A DNA stretch of 64,000 nt from Aquisphaera insulae (GTDB lineage Bacteria > Planctomycetota > Planctomycetia > Isosphaerales > Isosphaeraceae), in contig NZ_JAALJH010000039.1 in assembly GCF_011064615.1 (NCBI RefSeq), positions 16,903 to 80,902 on the forward strand, given 5' to 3'. How positions within the stretch are numbered: position 1 is the first letter of the stretch; every line of letters begins with the position of its first letter. This document shows, piece after piece, positions 42,861-51,296 of this stretch. A model generated the notes under the pieces. The model had not been told where the DNA came from, did not search any database, and saw only the letters and a program-made list of their open reading frames with translations. A program made the position numbers and the translations under genes.

Positions 42861-45188
42861 GTGCGAGACAGATTCAGGCCCGGACAGTCGGCGGCCCTGG
42901 CGGCGGCCCTCCTCGGCGGACTGAGCTTCCAGATCGCCGCCAGCGGCCGCGCCGACACGATCTATCTCAAGAACGGGATCGTCTACCGGAGCCAGGGGGC
43001 GCCCGACAAGGACAACACCCTCGTCTTCCTCTGGGACGGGCTCAAGAAGACGGTCCTCCGGGACTCGCGGATCGACCACATCGTCGGCGACAATGCGTTC
43101 CGGACCGGCGAGAAGTTCACGCTCGTCCAGCCGCTGAGCGTCCACGCCGGGGCCATGCCCAAGAACGTGACGAGCATCCAGGCCGGCGCCTGGAACGAGC
43201 GCGGGCGGCGGGACTTCCGGTTCCAGGCCTCGCCGACGAGCCGGCCGGTCGCCATGGAACAGGCGATCATCGAGATCGGTCCCCACGTGTCGCGGTTTCG
43301 GGGGGTGGACAACTTCTGGCTCGGCCAGGTCGCCACGTCCCAGGTCCCGCGGGAAGTCGTCACCGGGCTGCTCAACAAGGTCGAGCAGACCAACCAGGCG
43401 GAGCGCGAGCGCGTCGTCCGCTTCTTCATGGATGCCGGCTGGTATCCCGAGGCCAAGGCCGAGCTCGACAAGCTCGTCAAGGAGTTCCCCAAGACCGACC
43501 TGGCGGAACGGGCCTCCGGCGCCAAGACGTTCATGATCCAGGCCGAGGCGACGCAGCGGCGATCCGACGTCGAGACGCGGAAGAAGGCCCAGCAGCCGAA
43601 ACGGGCGGCGGCGCTGCTCCGGACCTTCACGGACAAGGCGATCGGCACCGAGCTCCTGCTGGAGGTCCGGGACCTGATCCGCCAGGACGACGACCAACGC
43701 GCCGCCGATCAGTCGATCGCCGCCGAGATCAACCGCCTGGAGTCGAAGCTGCCGATCGTGGATCGGGGGACCTGGCGGAAGCGGGTGATCGAGGTCAACC
43801 GAGCCCTCGACCAGGCGCCGGACGCCGTCCGCGACCGTTTCCTGGCCTGGCGGAAGGCGAAGGCGGCCGCGAGCTCGACCGATGCGGAGCTGTTCGCCCT
43901 GGCCCTGTCGGGATTCGTCGCCGGCAGCGACATGGCCGGCCCCGACCTGAAGGCGGCGGATGTCCTCTGGAAGGCCCGCGACCTGATCCGGGACTACCTG
44001 GGCTCCGCCGACGCGGCGTCGCGCGAGGGGATCGTCGCCAGGCTCGAGGACCTGGACTGGCCGGCCTCGGAGGGCGCGGCCGAGGGCTATCGAAAGCTCG
44101 AGCTGGCCACCCGGATCGTCCAGCTCATGCCGCCGCCGCTCTACAACCCCTCCGCCGAGGCGGAGAAGCGGATCGGCCACAAGATCGAGGCCGGCGAGGA
44201 CCAGGAGCCCACCGAGTACACGATCGTCCTGCCCCCGGAGTATCATCCGCTCCGCTCCTACCCGACGCTCGTCGTGCTCCATTCTGGCACCGGCCCCAAG
44301 TCGGCGGTCGACGCCTGGACGGCGGAGGCGGCCCGGCGCGGATACATCCTGCTGGTGCCGGAGTATGCGACGGCCGGAGAGTCCTCGGAGTACCAGTTCT
44401 CGCCCGCCGAGCATGCGGCCGTCGAGATCGCGTTGCGGGACGCCCGCAAGCGATACGCCGTGGACAGCGACCGGGTCTTCGTGGCCGGGCAGCTCCAGGG
44501 CGGGACGATGGCCTGGGACGTCGCGCTCGGGCATCCAGACCTGTTCGCGGGCGTCGCGGTACTCTCCGGCTTCCCGGCGAAGTATGTGCCGCGCTACCTG
44601 CCGCACCACGAGCGTCTCCCCCTCTACTTCGCGATCGGCGACCTCGCGCCGGCCGCCAACGAGATCGTCTTCGGCAACTACCTGAAGCCGCTGATCCTCA
44701 AGGCCTGGGACGTGACCTACTCCGAGTACGTCCACCGGGGCCTGGAGGAACTGCCCGAGGAGATCCCGGCCATCCTCGACTGGACCGATCGGCACCGCCG
44801 CGATCCGTATCCCAAGTCGTTCGACGTGGCGAGCGCCCGGTCCTGCGACAACCGCTTCTACGGCGCGGTCATCCGCGACTTCGCCGCGGGGAGATCGACG
44901 GCGCCGGAGGCGGTTGAGATGCTCGGCCAGAACCTCAGCCCCGCGACCATCAAGTACAAGACGAGCGCCGTCGGCAACCTCGTGAACGTCCGCGCCGCGG
45001 GGGTCACGCGGATCGACATCTGGGTGAGCCCCCGCATCATCGACTTCAAGCGGAAGATCGAAGTCCGCCTCAACGACAAGGCGCGGGTCAAGGGGACGGT
45101 CAAGCTGACCCTCGACCCGTTCCTGGAGGACCTGCGGATCCGCGGAGACCGCCAGCAGATCTACTGGCTCAAGGTCGCCGTCGGCTGA
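42861..45188 (+). CDS. Secreted alpha/beta-hydrolase-like protein with a missing nucleophile
   Basis: 775 aa from a GTG at 42861 preceded by GGAGGAGGGG. The signal segment ends near QIAASGRA. Residues about 30-420 are a helical region with a TPR-like unit (MDAGWYPEAKAELDKLVKEF). The C-terminal part is an alpha/beta-hydrolase fold of the esterase/peptidase type: YPTLVVLHSGTGPKSAVDAW, RGYILLVPEYA, then the nucleophile elbow VFVAGQLQGGTMAWDVALGH. In active members the elbow is GxSxG; here it is GQLQG, with Leu545 where Ser should be. It is therefore likely to be a non-catalytic binding protein, or to use another residue. Confidence 0.78.
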   Translation: MRDRFRPGQSAALAAALLGGLSFQIAASGRADTIYLKNGIVYRSQGAPDKDNTLVFLWDGLKKTVLRDSRIDHIVGDNAFRTGEKFTLVQPLSVHAGAMPKNVTSIQAGAWNERGRRDFRFQASPTSRPVAMEQAIIEIGPHVSRFRGVDNFWLGQVATSQVPREVVTGLLNKVEQTNQAERERVVRFFMDAGWYPEAKAELDKLVKEFPKTDLAERASGAKTFMIQAEATQRRSDVETRKKAQQPKRAAALLRTFTDKAIGTELLLEVRDLIRQDDDQRAADQSIAAEINRLESKLPIVDRGTWRKRVIEVNRALDQAPDAVRDRFLAWRKAKAAASSTDAELFALALSGFVAGSDMAGPDLKAADVLWKARDLIRDYLGSADAASREGIVARLEDLDWPASEGAAEGYRKLELATRIVQLMPPPLYNPSAEAEKRIGHKIEAGEDQEPTEYTIVLPPEYHPLRSYPTLVVLHSGTGPKSAVDAWTAEAARRGYILLVPEYATAGESSEYQFSPAEHAAVEIALRDARKRYAVDSDRVFVAGQLQGGTMAWDVALGHPDLFAGVAVLSGFPAKYVPRYLPHHERLPLYFAIGDLAPAANEIVFGNYLKPLILKAWDVTYSEYVHRGLEELPEEIPAILDWTDRHRRDPYPKSFDVASARSCDNRFYGAVIRDFAAGRSTAPEAVEMLGQNLSPATIKYKTSAVGNLVNVRAAGVTRIDIWVSPRIIDFKRKIEVRLNDKARVKGTVKLTLDPFLEDLRIRGDRQQIYWLKVAVG

Positions 45189-45226
45189 GCGTCTTCCCCG
45201 GCATCCGCGATGGGAGTATCCGACTC

Positions 45227-46690
45227 GTGCAGCCTGAGACACCGGAATGGGTCCGCGACGCCGTCTTCTACCAGATCTTCCCGGATCGATTCGCCCGCAG
45301 CGTTGCGGTCCCCAAGCCGGGTCACCTCGACGAATGGGGCGCCCCGCCGACCTACCACGGCTACCAGGGCGGTGACCTGATCGGGGTCATCGAGCACCTG
45401 GATTACCTCCAGGACCTGGGCGTCAACGCCGTCTACTTCACCCCCATCTTCCAGTCCGCCTCCAACCACCGCTACCACACCCACGACTACGAGAAGGTCG
45501 ATCCGATGCTGGGCGGGAACGCCGCCCTCGACCGGCTGCTGAAGGAGGCCCATGCGCGGAATATCCGCGTCGTCCTGGACGGGGTCTTCAACCACGCCAG
45601 CCGGGGGTTCTTCCCGTTCCACGACATCATGGAGAACGGCCCCAACTCCGCCTACCTGGATTGGTTCCACATCAAGGGGTTCCCGCTCAACGCCTACGAC
45701 ACGGAGAAGCGGCCGAACTACGGGGCCTGGTGGAACCTGCCGGCGCTGCCGAAGTTCAACACCGGAAGCCCGGCCGTCCGCGAATTCCTCTGGGGGATCG
45801 GCCGCCACTGGATCGACCGGGGCATCGACGGCTGGCGGCTGGACGTCGCCAACGAGATCGACGACGACTCATTCTGGCGCGAGTTCCGCCGACGGATCCG
45901 GGCCGGGAACCCGGAGGCGTACATCGTCGGCGAGGTCTGGACCGACTCCCAGCGGTGGCTCCAGGGGGACATGTGGGACGCGGTCATGAACTACCAGATC
46001 ACGAAGGCCTGCGTCGCCTTCTTCATCGGCGAACGGGTCGATGAAAAGGAGCTACGGCCGACAAGCCTCTATCCCGCCGGGCCGCCGGGCGCGGAGGCCT
46101 TTCGGGCGTCGATCGAGCGGCTCCGAGGGCTCTACGCCCCGGAGATCAACGCCGTGATGCTGAACTTGCTGAGCAGCCACGACATGGCCCGGTTCGTCAC
46201 GCTGGCGCAGGGCGACGTCTCGGCCCTGAAGCTGGCGACCACCTTCCAGATGACCTATCCGGGCGCGCCGTCGATCTACTATGGGGACGAGATCGGCATG
46301 AGCGGCGGCCACGACCCGTTCAATCGGGGCGCCTTCCCGTGGCACCGCACGGACACCTGGGACACGGACCTGCTCCACGAGTTCCAGCGCCTGATCGCGC
46401 TCCGTCACGCGCGTCCCGCCCTGCGGCGGGGTAGCTACCGGATCCTCCACGCGGAGGGGGACCTGTTCGTCCACGCCCGGCAGCTCGATGGCGAGGCCGT
46501 GGTGGTCGCGTTCAACGCGTCGACGCGTCACCAGAGGCTCTCGGTCCCCGCCGGCAGCCTCGTCGCCGAGGGCACGCCCTTCGAGGCGCCCGGCAGGCCC
46601 GGCGTGACCTGCAAGGTCGAGCAGGGCGCCCTCCACCTGGACCTGACGCCTCGATCCGCCGTCATCCTGGCGACGCCGCCGCCGGGCTGA
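45227..46690 (+). CDS. GH13 alpha-glucan hydrolase (neopullulanase/cyclomaltodextrinase-like)
   Basis: 487 aa, GTG start with GGGAG upstream. A GH13 barrel begins directly: VFYQIFPDRFARS, GVNAVYFTPIFQSASNHRYH and VVLDGVFNHASRGF (regions I-II). The catalytic residues are Asp206 in GWRLDVANEI, Glu236 in IVGEVWTD and Asp319 in SSHDMARF. A C-terminal beta domain (about 405-487) completes the fold. No signal peptide is seen, so it should act in the cytoplasm on maltodextrins or cyclodextrins. It lacks the N-terminal extra domain of many cyclomaltodextrinases. It is 38 bp after the hydrolase-like gene and 37 bp before a methyltransferase gene. Confidence 0.9.
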   Translation: MQPETPEWVRDAVFYQIFPDRFARSVAVPKPGHLDEWGAPPTYHGYQGGDLIGVIEHLDYLQDLGVNAVYFTPIFQSASNHRYHTHDYEKVDPMLGGNAALDRLLKEAHARNIRVVLDGVFNHASRGFFPFHDIMENGPNSAYLDWFHIKGFPLNAYDTEKRPNYGAWWNLPALPKFNTGSPAVREFLWGIGRHWIDRGIDGWRLDVANEIDDDSFWREFRRRIRAGNPEAYIVGEVWTDSQRWLQGDMWDAVMNYQITKACVAFFIGERVDEKELRPTSLYPAGPPGAEAFRASIERLRGLYAPEINAVMLNLLSSHDMARFVTLAQGDVSALKLATTFQMTYPGAPSIYYGDEIGMSGGHDPFNRGAFPWHRTDTWDTDLLHEFQRLIALRHARPALRRGSYRILHAEGDLFVHARQLDGEAVVVAFNASTRHQRLSVPAGSLVAEGTPFEAPGRPGVTCKVEQGALHLDLTPRSAVILATPPPG

Positions 46691-46727
46691 CGCCCTCGCG
46701 CACCGCCCGGCCGCGGGAGTCCCTGCC

Positions 46728-47516
46728 ATGCCGATCGAACGCATACCGCCCGCGTGGAGGATGCCGGAGGGGGTGAACGTCTCCCTCTGGGAGTATCTCC
46801 ACACGCCCAGGCTGGCCGTGGAGGAGGATGCCTACTTCGCCGGACATCCCCTCTTCGAGGCCGACATGCGGATCCTCGACGGCCGGCTCGACATCCCCGG
46901 ACGGCTCATCGACCTGGGCTGCGGCTCCGGCCGGCATGCCCTCCGGTTCGCCGGCCGCGGATTCGACGTGACCGCGGTCGACCTGTCCCGTCCCATGCTC
47001 GAGATCGTGCAGCGAAAGGCCGAGGACCTGGGCGTGGAGCTGCAAGCCGTCCGCGCCAACCTCTGCCGCCTGGCCTGCTTCCCCGACGCGACGTTCGACG
47101 TCGCCCTGTCGATGTTCAGCACCCTGGGCATGATCCGGGGCAAGGCCGCGCGGCGGCGTGCGATGCACGAGGCGGCCCGGATCCTGCGGCCCGGGGGACG
47201 GCTCGCGATCCACGTCCACAACCTGTGGCTCAATCTCCGCGATCCCCAGGGGCGGTCCTGGCTGATCTCCCAGCTCATCGATACCCTGCGAGGCCGATCC
47301 GAGCTGGGCGATAGACGGATGACCTACCGCGGCATCCCGGGGATGGAGGTGCACCTCTATCGCTGGGGCGAGCTCCGTCGGGAGCTCCGCCTCGCCGGCT
47401 TCCGGATCGACGAGGTCATCCCGCTCGAGGACGTATCCTATCGCGAGATCGAACGCCCCTGGCTGATGCCGAGCATCCGGGCCGGAGGTTGGATCGTCTT
47501 CGCGCGGAAGGCCTAA
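46728..47516 (+). CDS. Class I SAM-dependent methyltransferase
   Basis: 262 aa. The SAM-binding motif I is LIDLGCGSGRHALRFAGRGF, followed by an acidic motif II (VTAVDLSRPML), and motif IV-like FDVALSMFSTLGMIR. AARILRPGGRLAIHVHN is the usual post-binding segment. The sequence is a small-molecule methyltransferase type of the Methyltransf_25 group; substrate unknown. It follows the GH13 gene by 37 bp on the same strand, so it could be co-transcribed, although no functional link is obvious. It converges with the kbl gene 24 bp away. Confidence 0.88.
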   Translation: MPIERIPPAWRMPEGVNVSLWEYLHTPRLAVEEDAYFAGHPLFEADMRILDGRLDIPGRLIDLGCGSGRHALRFAGRGFDVTAVDLSRPMLEIVQRKAEDLGVELQAVRANLCRLACFPDATFDVALSMFSTLGMIRGKAARRRAMHEAARILRPGGRLAIHVHNLWLNLRDPQGRSWLISQLIDTLRGRSELGDRRMTYRGIPGMEVHLYRWGELRRELRLAGFRIDEVIPLEDVSYREIERPWLMPSIRAGGWIVFARKA

Positions 47517-47540
47517 CGATCGAGGGACCGCGCGGGGCGA

Positions 47541-48725
47541 TCAGGCTTCCAGGTCCGCCCGAGCCGCGGTGAACGACTCGATGGCGAATTCCAGGTCCTC
47601 CCGCGAATGGGCGGCGGAGACCTGGACGCGGACGCGGGCCTTGCCGTGGGGGACTACCGGATACGAGAAGCCGATGGCGTAGACCCCGCGCTCCAGCAGC
47701 TTCTCCGCGAACTTCCCCGCCAACGCGGCGTCGCCGATCATGATCGGCGTGATCGGATGCTCGCCCGGGATGATGTTGAACTTGCGGCGGGTCATCTCCT
47801 CGCGGAAGAAGCGGGTGTTCTGCTCGAGCCGATCGCGCAGCTCGGTCGACCGCCGGCAGATCTCGATGGCCTTCATCGAGGCCTCCAGGATCGGGGGCGC
47901 GACCGCGTTCGAGAAGAGGTACGGCCGCGAACGCTGGCGGAGCAGGCCGATGACCTCGGCCGGCCCGCTCGTGTAGCCGCCGCTGGCCCCGCCGAGCGCC
48001 TTGCCGAGGGTCCCGGTGAGGATGTCCACCCGCCCCATGACCCCGCAGTGCTCGTGAGTCCCGCGACCGTGCTTGCCCATGAACCCGACCGCGTGAGAAT
48101 CGTCCACCATCACGATCGCGTCGTGCTTCTCCGCCAGGTCGCAGATCCCGGCGAGGTTCGCGATGATCCCATCCATCGAGAAGACGCCGTCGGTGGCGAT
48201 CAGGCGGAACCGCGCCGGGGCCGCCTCCTTCAGCTTCGCCTCGAGGTCGGCGAGGTCATTGTTTCGATACCGCAGCCGCTTCGCCTTGCAGAGGCGGATC
48301 CCGTCGATGATCGAGGCGTGATTCAGCTCGTCGGAGATGACCGCGTCGTCCGGCCCGAGTATCGTCTCGAACAGGCCGCCGTTGGCGTCCCAGCAGGAGG
48401 AGTAGAGGATCGTGTCCTCGGTCCCCAGGAACGACGAGATGGCGGCCTCCAGCTCCTTGTGCGGCTCCTGGGTGCCGCAGATGAACCGGACCGACGCCAT
48501 GCCGTTGCCCCAACGGTCGAGGGCCCCGCGAGCGGCCGCGACGACCTCGGGATGATCCGCCAGCCCCAGGTAATTGTTCGCGCACATGTTCAGGACATCA
48601 TTGCGGCCCTTGACGCCGACGTGGGCCCGCTGGGGCGTCGTGATCACGCGCTCGCCCTTCCAGAGCCCCGCCCCCTTGATCTCGTCGAGCTGGCCCTGCA
48701 GATGGCCTTTCAGCGTCCCGTACAT
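47541..48725 (-). CDS. kbl: Glycine C-acetyltransferase (2-amino-3-ketobutyrate CoA ligase)
   Basis: 394 aa from the ATG at 48725, which has GGAG six bases upstream; an in-frame TTG four codons earlier overlaps that site and is less likely. It cleaves 2-amino-3-ketobutyrate with CoA to glycine and acetyl-CoA, the second step of threonine catabolism. Family motifs are MCANNYLGLADHPEVVAAA, FICGTQEPHKELEAA, DELNHASIIDGIRLCKAKR, DDSHAVGFMGKHGRG and the PLP lysine in TGTLGKALGGASGGY. It lies downstream of tdh on the same strand, but the 205-bp gap holds an inverted-repeat element. Confidence 0.96.
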   Translation of the reverse strand: MYGTLKGHLQGQLDEIKGAGLWKGERVITTPQRAHVGVKGRNDVLNMCANNYLGLADHPEVVAAARGALDRWGNGMASVRFICGTQEPHKELEAAISSFLGTEDTILYSSCWDANGGLFETILGPDDAVISDELNHASIIDGIRLCKAKRLRYRNNDLADLEAKLKEAAPARFRLIATDGVFSMDGIIANLAGICDLAEKHDAIVMVDDSHAVGFMGKHGRGTHEHCGVMGRVDILTGTLGKALGGASGGYTSGPAEVIGLLRQRSRPYLFSNAVAPPILEASMKAIEICRRSTELRDRLEQNTRFFREEMTRRKFNIIPGEHPITPIMIGDAALAGKFAEKLLERGVYAIGFSYPVVPHGKARVRVQVSAAHSREDLEFAIESFTAARADLEA

Positions 48726-48757
48726 CGAGTTCTCCAAGATTCCAGTGGCTGTGAAAA

Positions 48758-48925
48758 GGGGATTCGGAATTGGGGCGAGGGGCGAGGGACGAGGGGCGAG
48801 GAGGACGGGGGGATCGTCATGGGTTTGACGGGGCCCAGGACGGATGCGGGGCGGTTGACGGCACGGACGATTTTCCGACCGTTCCTTCCGTCCTCCTCGC
48901 CCCTCGCCCCTTCTCCGAAGCCCCC
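48758..48925. repeat. Dispersed inverted-repeat element, copy B, between tdh and kbl
   Basis: The left end reads GGGGATTCGGAATTGGGGCG and the right end is the complement of GGGGGCTTCGGAGAAGGGGC, so the ends match copy A at 16285-16419 (consensus GGGGCTTCGGAAAGGGGCG). Both arms contain tandem CGAGGGA/G heptamers, with one additional unit in the left arm, and both then share GAGGAGGACGG. The unique centre (about 48810-48885) differs from copy A. The right end stops five bases before the stop codon of tdh. It has no coding capacity. Confidence 0.75.
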
Positions 48926-48930
48926 GTTCC

Positions 48931-49971
48931 TCAGCCTTCGTTCCAGGTCAGGACGACCTTCCCGGATTGGCCGGAACGCATGACGTCGAATCCCTTCTGG
49001 AAGTCCTCGAAGGAGAAGCGGTGGGTGATCACCGGCGCGATGTCGAGGCCGGACTGGAGCATCACGGTCATCTTGTACCAGGTCTCGTACATCTCGCGGC
49101 CGTAGATGCCCTTGATGGTGAGCATGTTGAAGACCACGGTGTGCCAGTTGATCGAGATGTCCTGGGTGGGGATGCCCAGCATGGCGATCTTGCCGCCGTG
49201 GCACATGTTCGCCAGCAGGTCGCGGAAGGCGGCCGGATTGCCCGACATCTCGAGCCCGACGTCGAACCCCTCCTTCATGCCGAGCCGCTCCTGGGCGGCG
49301 GCGATGGAGTGTTCGCGGACGTCGACGGCGAGCGTCGCGCCGAGCTTCCGGGCCAGCTCCAGGCGATACGGGTTGACGTCGGTCACCACGACGTGGCGGG
49401 CCCCGGCATGCTTCACGATGGCCGCCGCCATCACGCCGATCGGCCCCGCCCCGGTGATCAGCACGTCCTCGCCGAGCACGTCGAACTGGAGCGCCGTGTG
49501 GACCGCGTTGCCGAACGGGTCGAAGATCGACTGCACGTCCCGCGGGATGTGGGGGTCGTGCACCCACACGTTGGTCATCGGCAGCGCCAGGAATTCGGCG
49601 AACGCCCCGGGCCGGTTGACGCCGACGCCCTTCGTGTCCTTGCAGAGGTGCCGCCGCCCGGCCAGGCAGTTCCGGCACCGACCGCAGACCACGTGCCCCT
49701 CGCCGCTGACGATCTCGCCGACGTGGAAGTCCGTGACGTTCGACCCGACCTCGACGATCTCGCCGACGAATTCGTGCCCGACCACCATGGGGACCGGGAT
49801 CGTTTTCTGCGCCCAGGCATCCCACTCGTAGATGTGCACATCCGTACCGCAAATGCCGGTCCGGAGGATCTTGATCAGCACATCGTTGATCCCGATCCGC
49901 GGGACGGGGACTCGCTCGAGCCACAGACCGGGCCTGGCTTCCTTCTTCACCAGGGCCTGCATTGTTTCCAT
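48931..49971 (-). CDS. tdh: L-threonine 3-dehydrogenase
   Basis: 346 aa from ATG 49971; an ATG three codons later (49962) fits the length of characterised enzymes just as well. It is a zinc-dependent medium-chain dehydrogenase that oxidises threonine to 2-amino-3-ketobutyrate with NAD. The catalytic zinc motif is GICGTDVHIYEWDAWA plus VGHEFVGEI, the structural zinc cluster is CGRCRNCLAGRRHLC, and the NAD-binding loop is ITGAGPIGVMAAAIVKHAG. FGNAVHTALQFD and GIYGREMYETWYKM are typical of Tdh. It supplies the substrate of the downstream kbl product, and the pair gives glycine and acetyl-CoA. Confidence 0.96.
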   Translation of the reverse strand: METMQALVKKEARPGLWLERVPVPRIGINDVLIKILRTGICGTDVHIYEWDAWAQKTIPVPMVVGHEFVGEIVEVGSNVTDFHVGEIVSGEGHVVCGRCRNCLAGRRHLCKDTKGVGVNRPGAFAEFLALPMTNVWVHDPHIPRDVQSIFDPFGNAVHTALQFDVLGEDVLITGAGPIGVMAAAIVKHAGARHVVVTDVNPYRLELARKLGATLAVDVREHSIAAAQERLGMKEGFDVGLEMSGNPAAFRDLLANMCHGGKIAMLGIPTQDISINWHTVVFNMLTIKGIYGREMYETWYKMTVMLQSGLDIAPVITHRFSFEDFQKGFDVMRSGQSGKVVLTWNEG

Positions 49972-50116
49972 CTTCTCCAACCTCTTGCCCAGACGTCGCG
50001 AACGGACCGGCACGATGGGAGCATCGCGCACCATCCTCAGAGCGTACCGACCCGGAGATGGCCGTGCAATGAGACCCGTGGGCGTGACGACCGGGACGAT
50101 CCTCCGCCTGGACTCG

Positions 50117-50488
50117 TCATCGCCAGAAGCAATCGACGGGATCTCGGGCGATGTATTCGAGGGCCTCGTTCAGGGGGAGGATGACCCCTCCCAGCTCCCC
50201 GATGGGCAACCACCGCTCCCGGAAGGGGTGCCAGTAGAGGATCTCGAAGGTCTTCCCCGAGTCCCGCGACCGCAGTCGCGCCACCGGCTGTTCCTGGTCG
50301 ACGCGGAAGAGGGAGTAGCCGTGCGCATCCTTGCGGACGGCGACGCCTCCACCACGCTCCGCGTTGAACGCCTCGATCCGGCTCAGCGTGAAGTCGAGGA
50401 CGACGGCAACTCCCGATTTGTCACGGGGCTTTCCTCCCGCCGGAGAACGTCGAGCGGCGCGTCCAGGTGCAGGCTTGTTGGAACTCAT
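50117..50488 (-). CDS. Small DUF3024-like protein
   Basis: 123 aa from ATG 50488. After a short Lys/Arg/Pro-rich stretch the sequence shows ARLRSRDSGKTFEILYWHPF, RERWLPIGEL and a terminal IARDPVDCFWR. This order (ARLR, aromatic strand, RWxP, DPxxxFW at the end) resembles DUF3024, a small domain of unknown function. It lies on the same strand as tdh and kbl but upstream of them, with 145 bp before the tdh start. Assignment is by eye and moderate. Confidence 0.6.
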   Translation of the reverse strand: MSSNKPAPGRAARRSPAGGKPRDKSGVAVVLDFTLSRIEAFNAERGGGVAVRKDAHGYSLFRVDQEQPVARLRSRDSGKTFEILYWHPFRERWLPIGELGGVILPLNEALEYIARDPVDCFWR

Positions 50489-50745
50489 GGATGGCCTCCA
50501 GGTTCCCCGCGAGGCCGGGCGGCGGTCGATCACCGGCGGCACGCGGGGCCAGATCGGCCATCATAACCGAACAGCCCGGCCCCGAAACCAGGTCATCTGG
50601 AGGTCGAGAGGGCGGACCAAGTGGGGTTGCATCGGGGCGTCCGCTCGCGGAACCTGGGAAGTCGACGGTCCGCCCGAATGGCGGCTCCGATGGAAGACGG
50701 TCGCCGGGCCGATTGCCCCGTTGCGCTTGCAGGGAGAAATGGAAG

Positions 50746-51246
50746 ATGACGCCGGACAAGTCCCTCCTCACCGTGCTCGATGACGTGCGAGCCAAGACCC
50801 TCAGCGAGCTGAAGAACCTGGACGACGTCCATGCCCGCTGGACGCCGCCGGGCCTCAGGAACTCCTGCCTCTGGCACGCCGGCCACGCCTACTTCGTCAC
50901 CGAGTTCCTCACCATGAAGGCGCTGGGGAAGGAACCGAAGCTCCCCGCGGGCTGGCTCCAGATGTTTAGCTGGGAGAGTAACCCCGCGCACACGGCGCCG
51001 GAGACCTGGCCGCCCCTCGATGACGTCCGCGAGGCCCTCATCGAGCAGCAGGCCCGGCTCCACGAGCTCTGCGCGAGCCTCTCGCCGGAGGCCCTCGACG
51101 CGCCGGACGCGGGGAATCCATCCCGGACCGTCCGGTTTGCAATCCTCCACGGCCTCCACGACGAGGCCCGCCATAGCGGCGAGATCAGCCTGCTCCGGAA
51201 GATGATGCTCCGGACCTTCGTGGTGCCCGTCCCGACCCTGGGCTGA
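50746..51246 (+). CDS. DinB-family protein
   Basis: 166 aa from ATG 50746 with AGGGAG nine bases upstream; the frame is open further left but with no protein-like sequence. DinB/YfiT-type proteins are four-helix bundles that bind a divalent metal through three His residues. Candidates are in LWHAGHAYFVTEFL near residue 40 and ILHGLHDEARHSGEISLL near residue 140. The family includes thiol-dependent transferases and stress proteins; no specific function can be assigned. It is divergent from the DUF3024-like gene and convergent with the next. Confidence 0.82.
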   Translation: MTPDKSLLTVLDDVRAKTLSELKNLDDVHARWTPPGLRNSCLWHAGHAYFVTEFLTMKALGKEPKLPAGWLQMFSWESNPAHTAPETWPPLDDVREALIEQQARLHELCASLSPEALDAPDAGNPSRTVRFAILHGLHDEARHSGEISLLRKMMLRTFVVPVPTLG

Positions 51247-51296
51247 GTCCCTTCCGGCGGGAACTGCGGGAGGCCTGGCCGAGGTCCGACGGCGGA

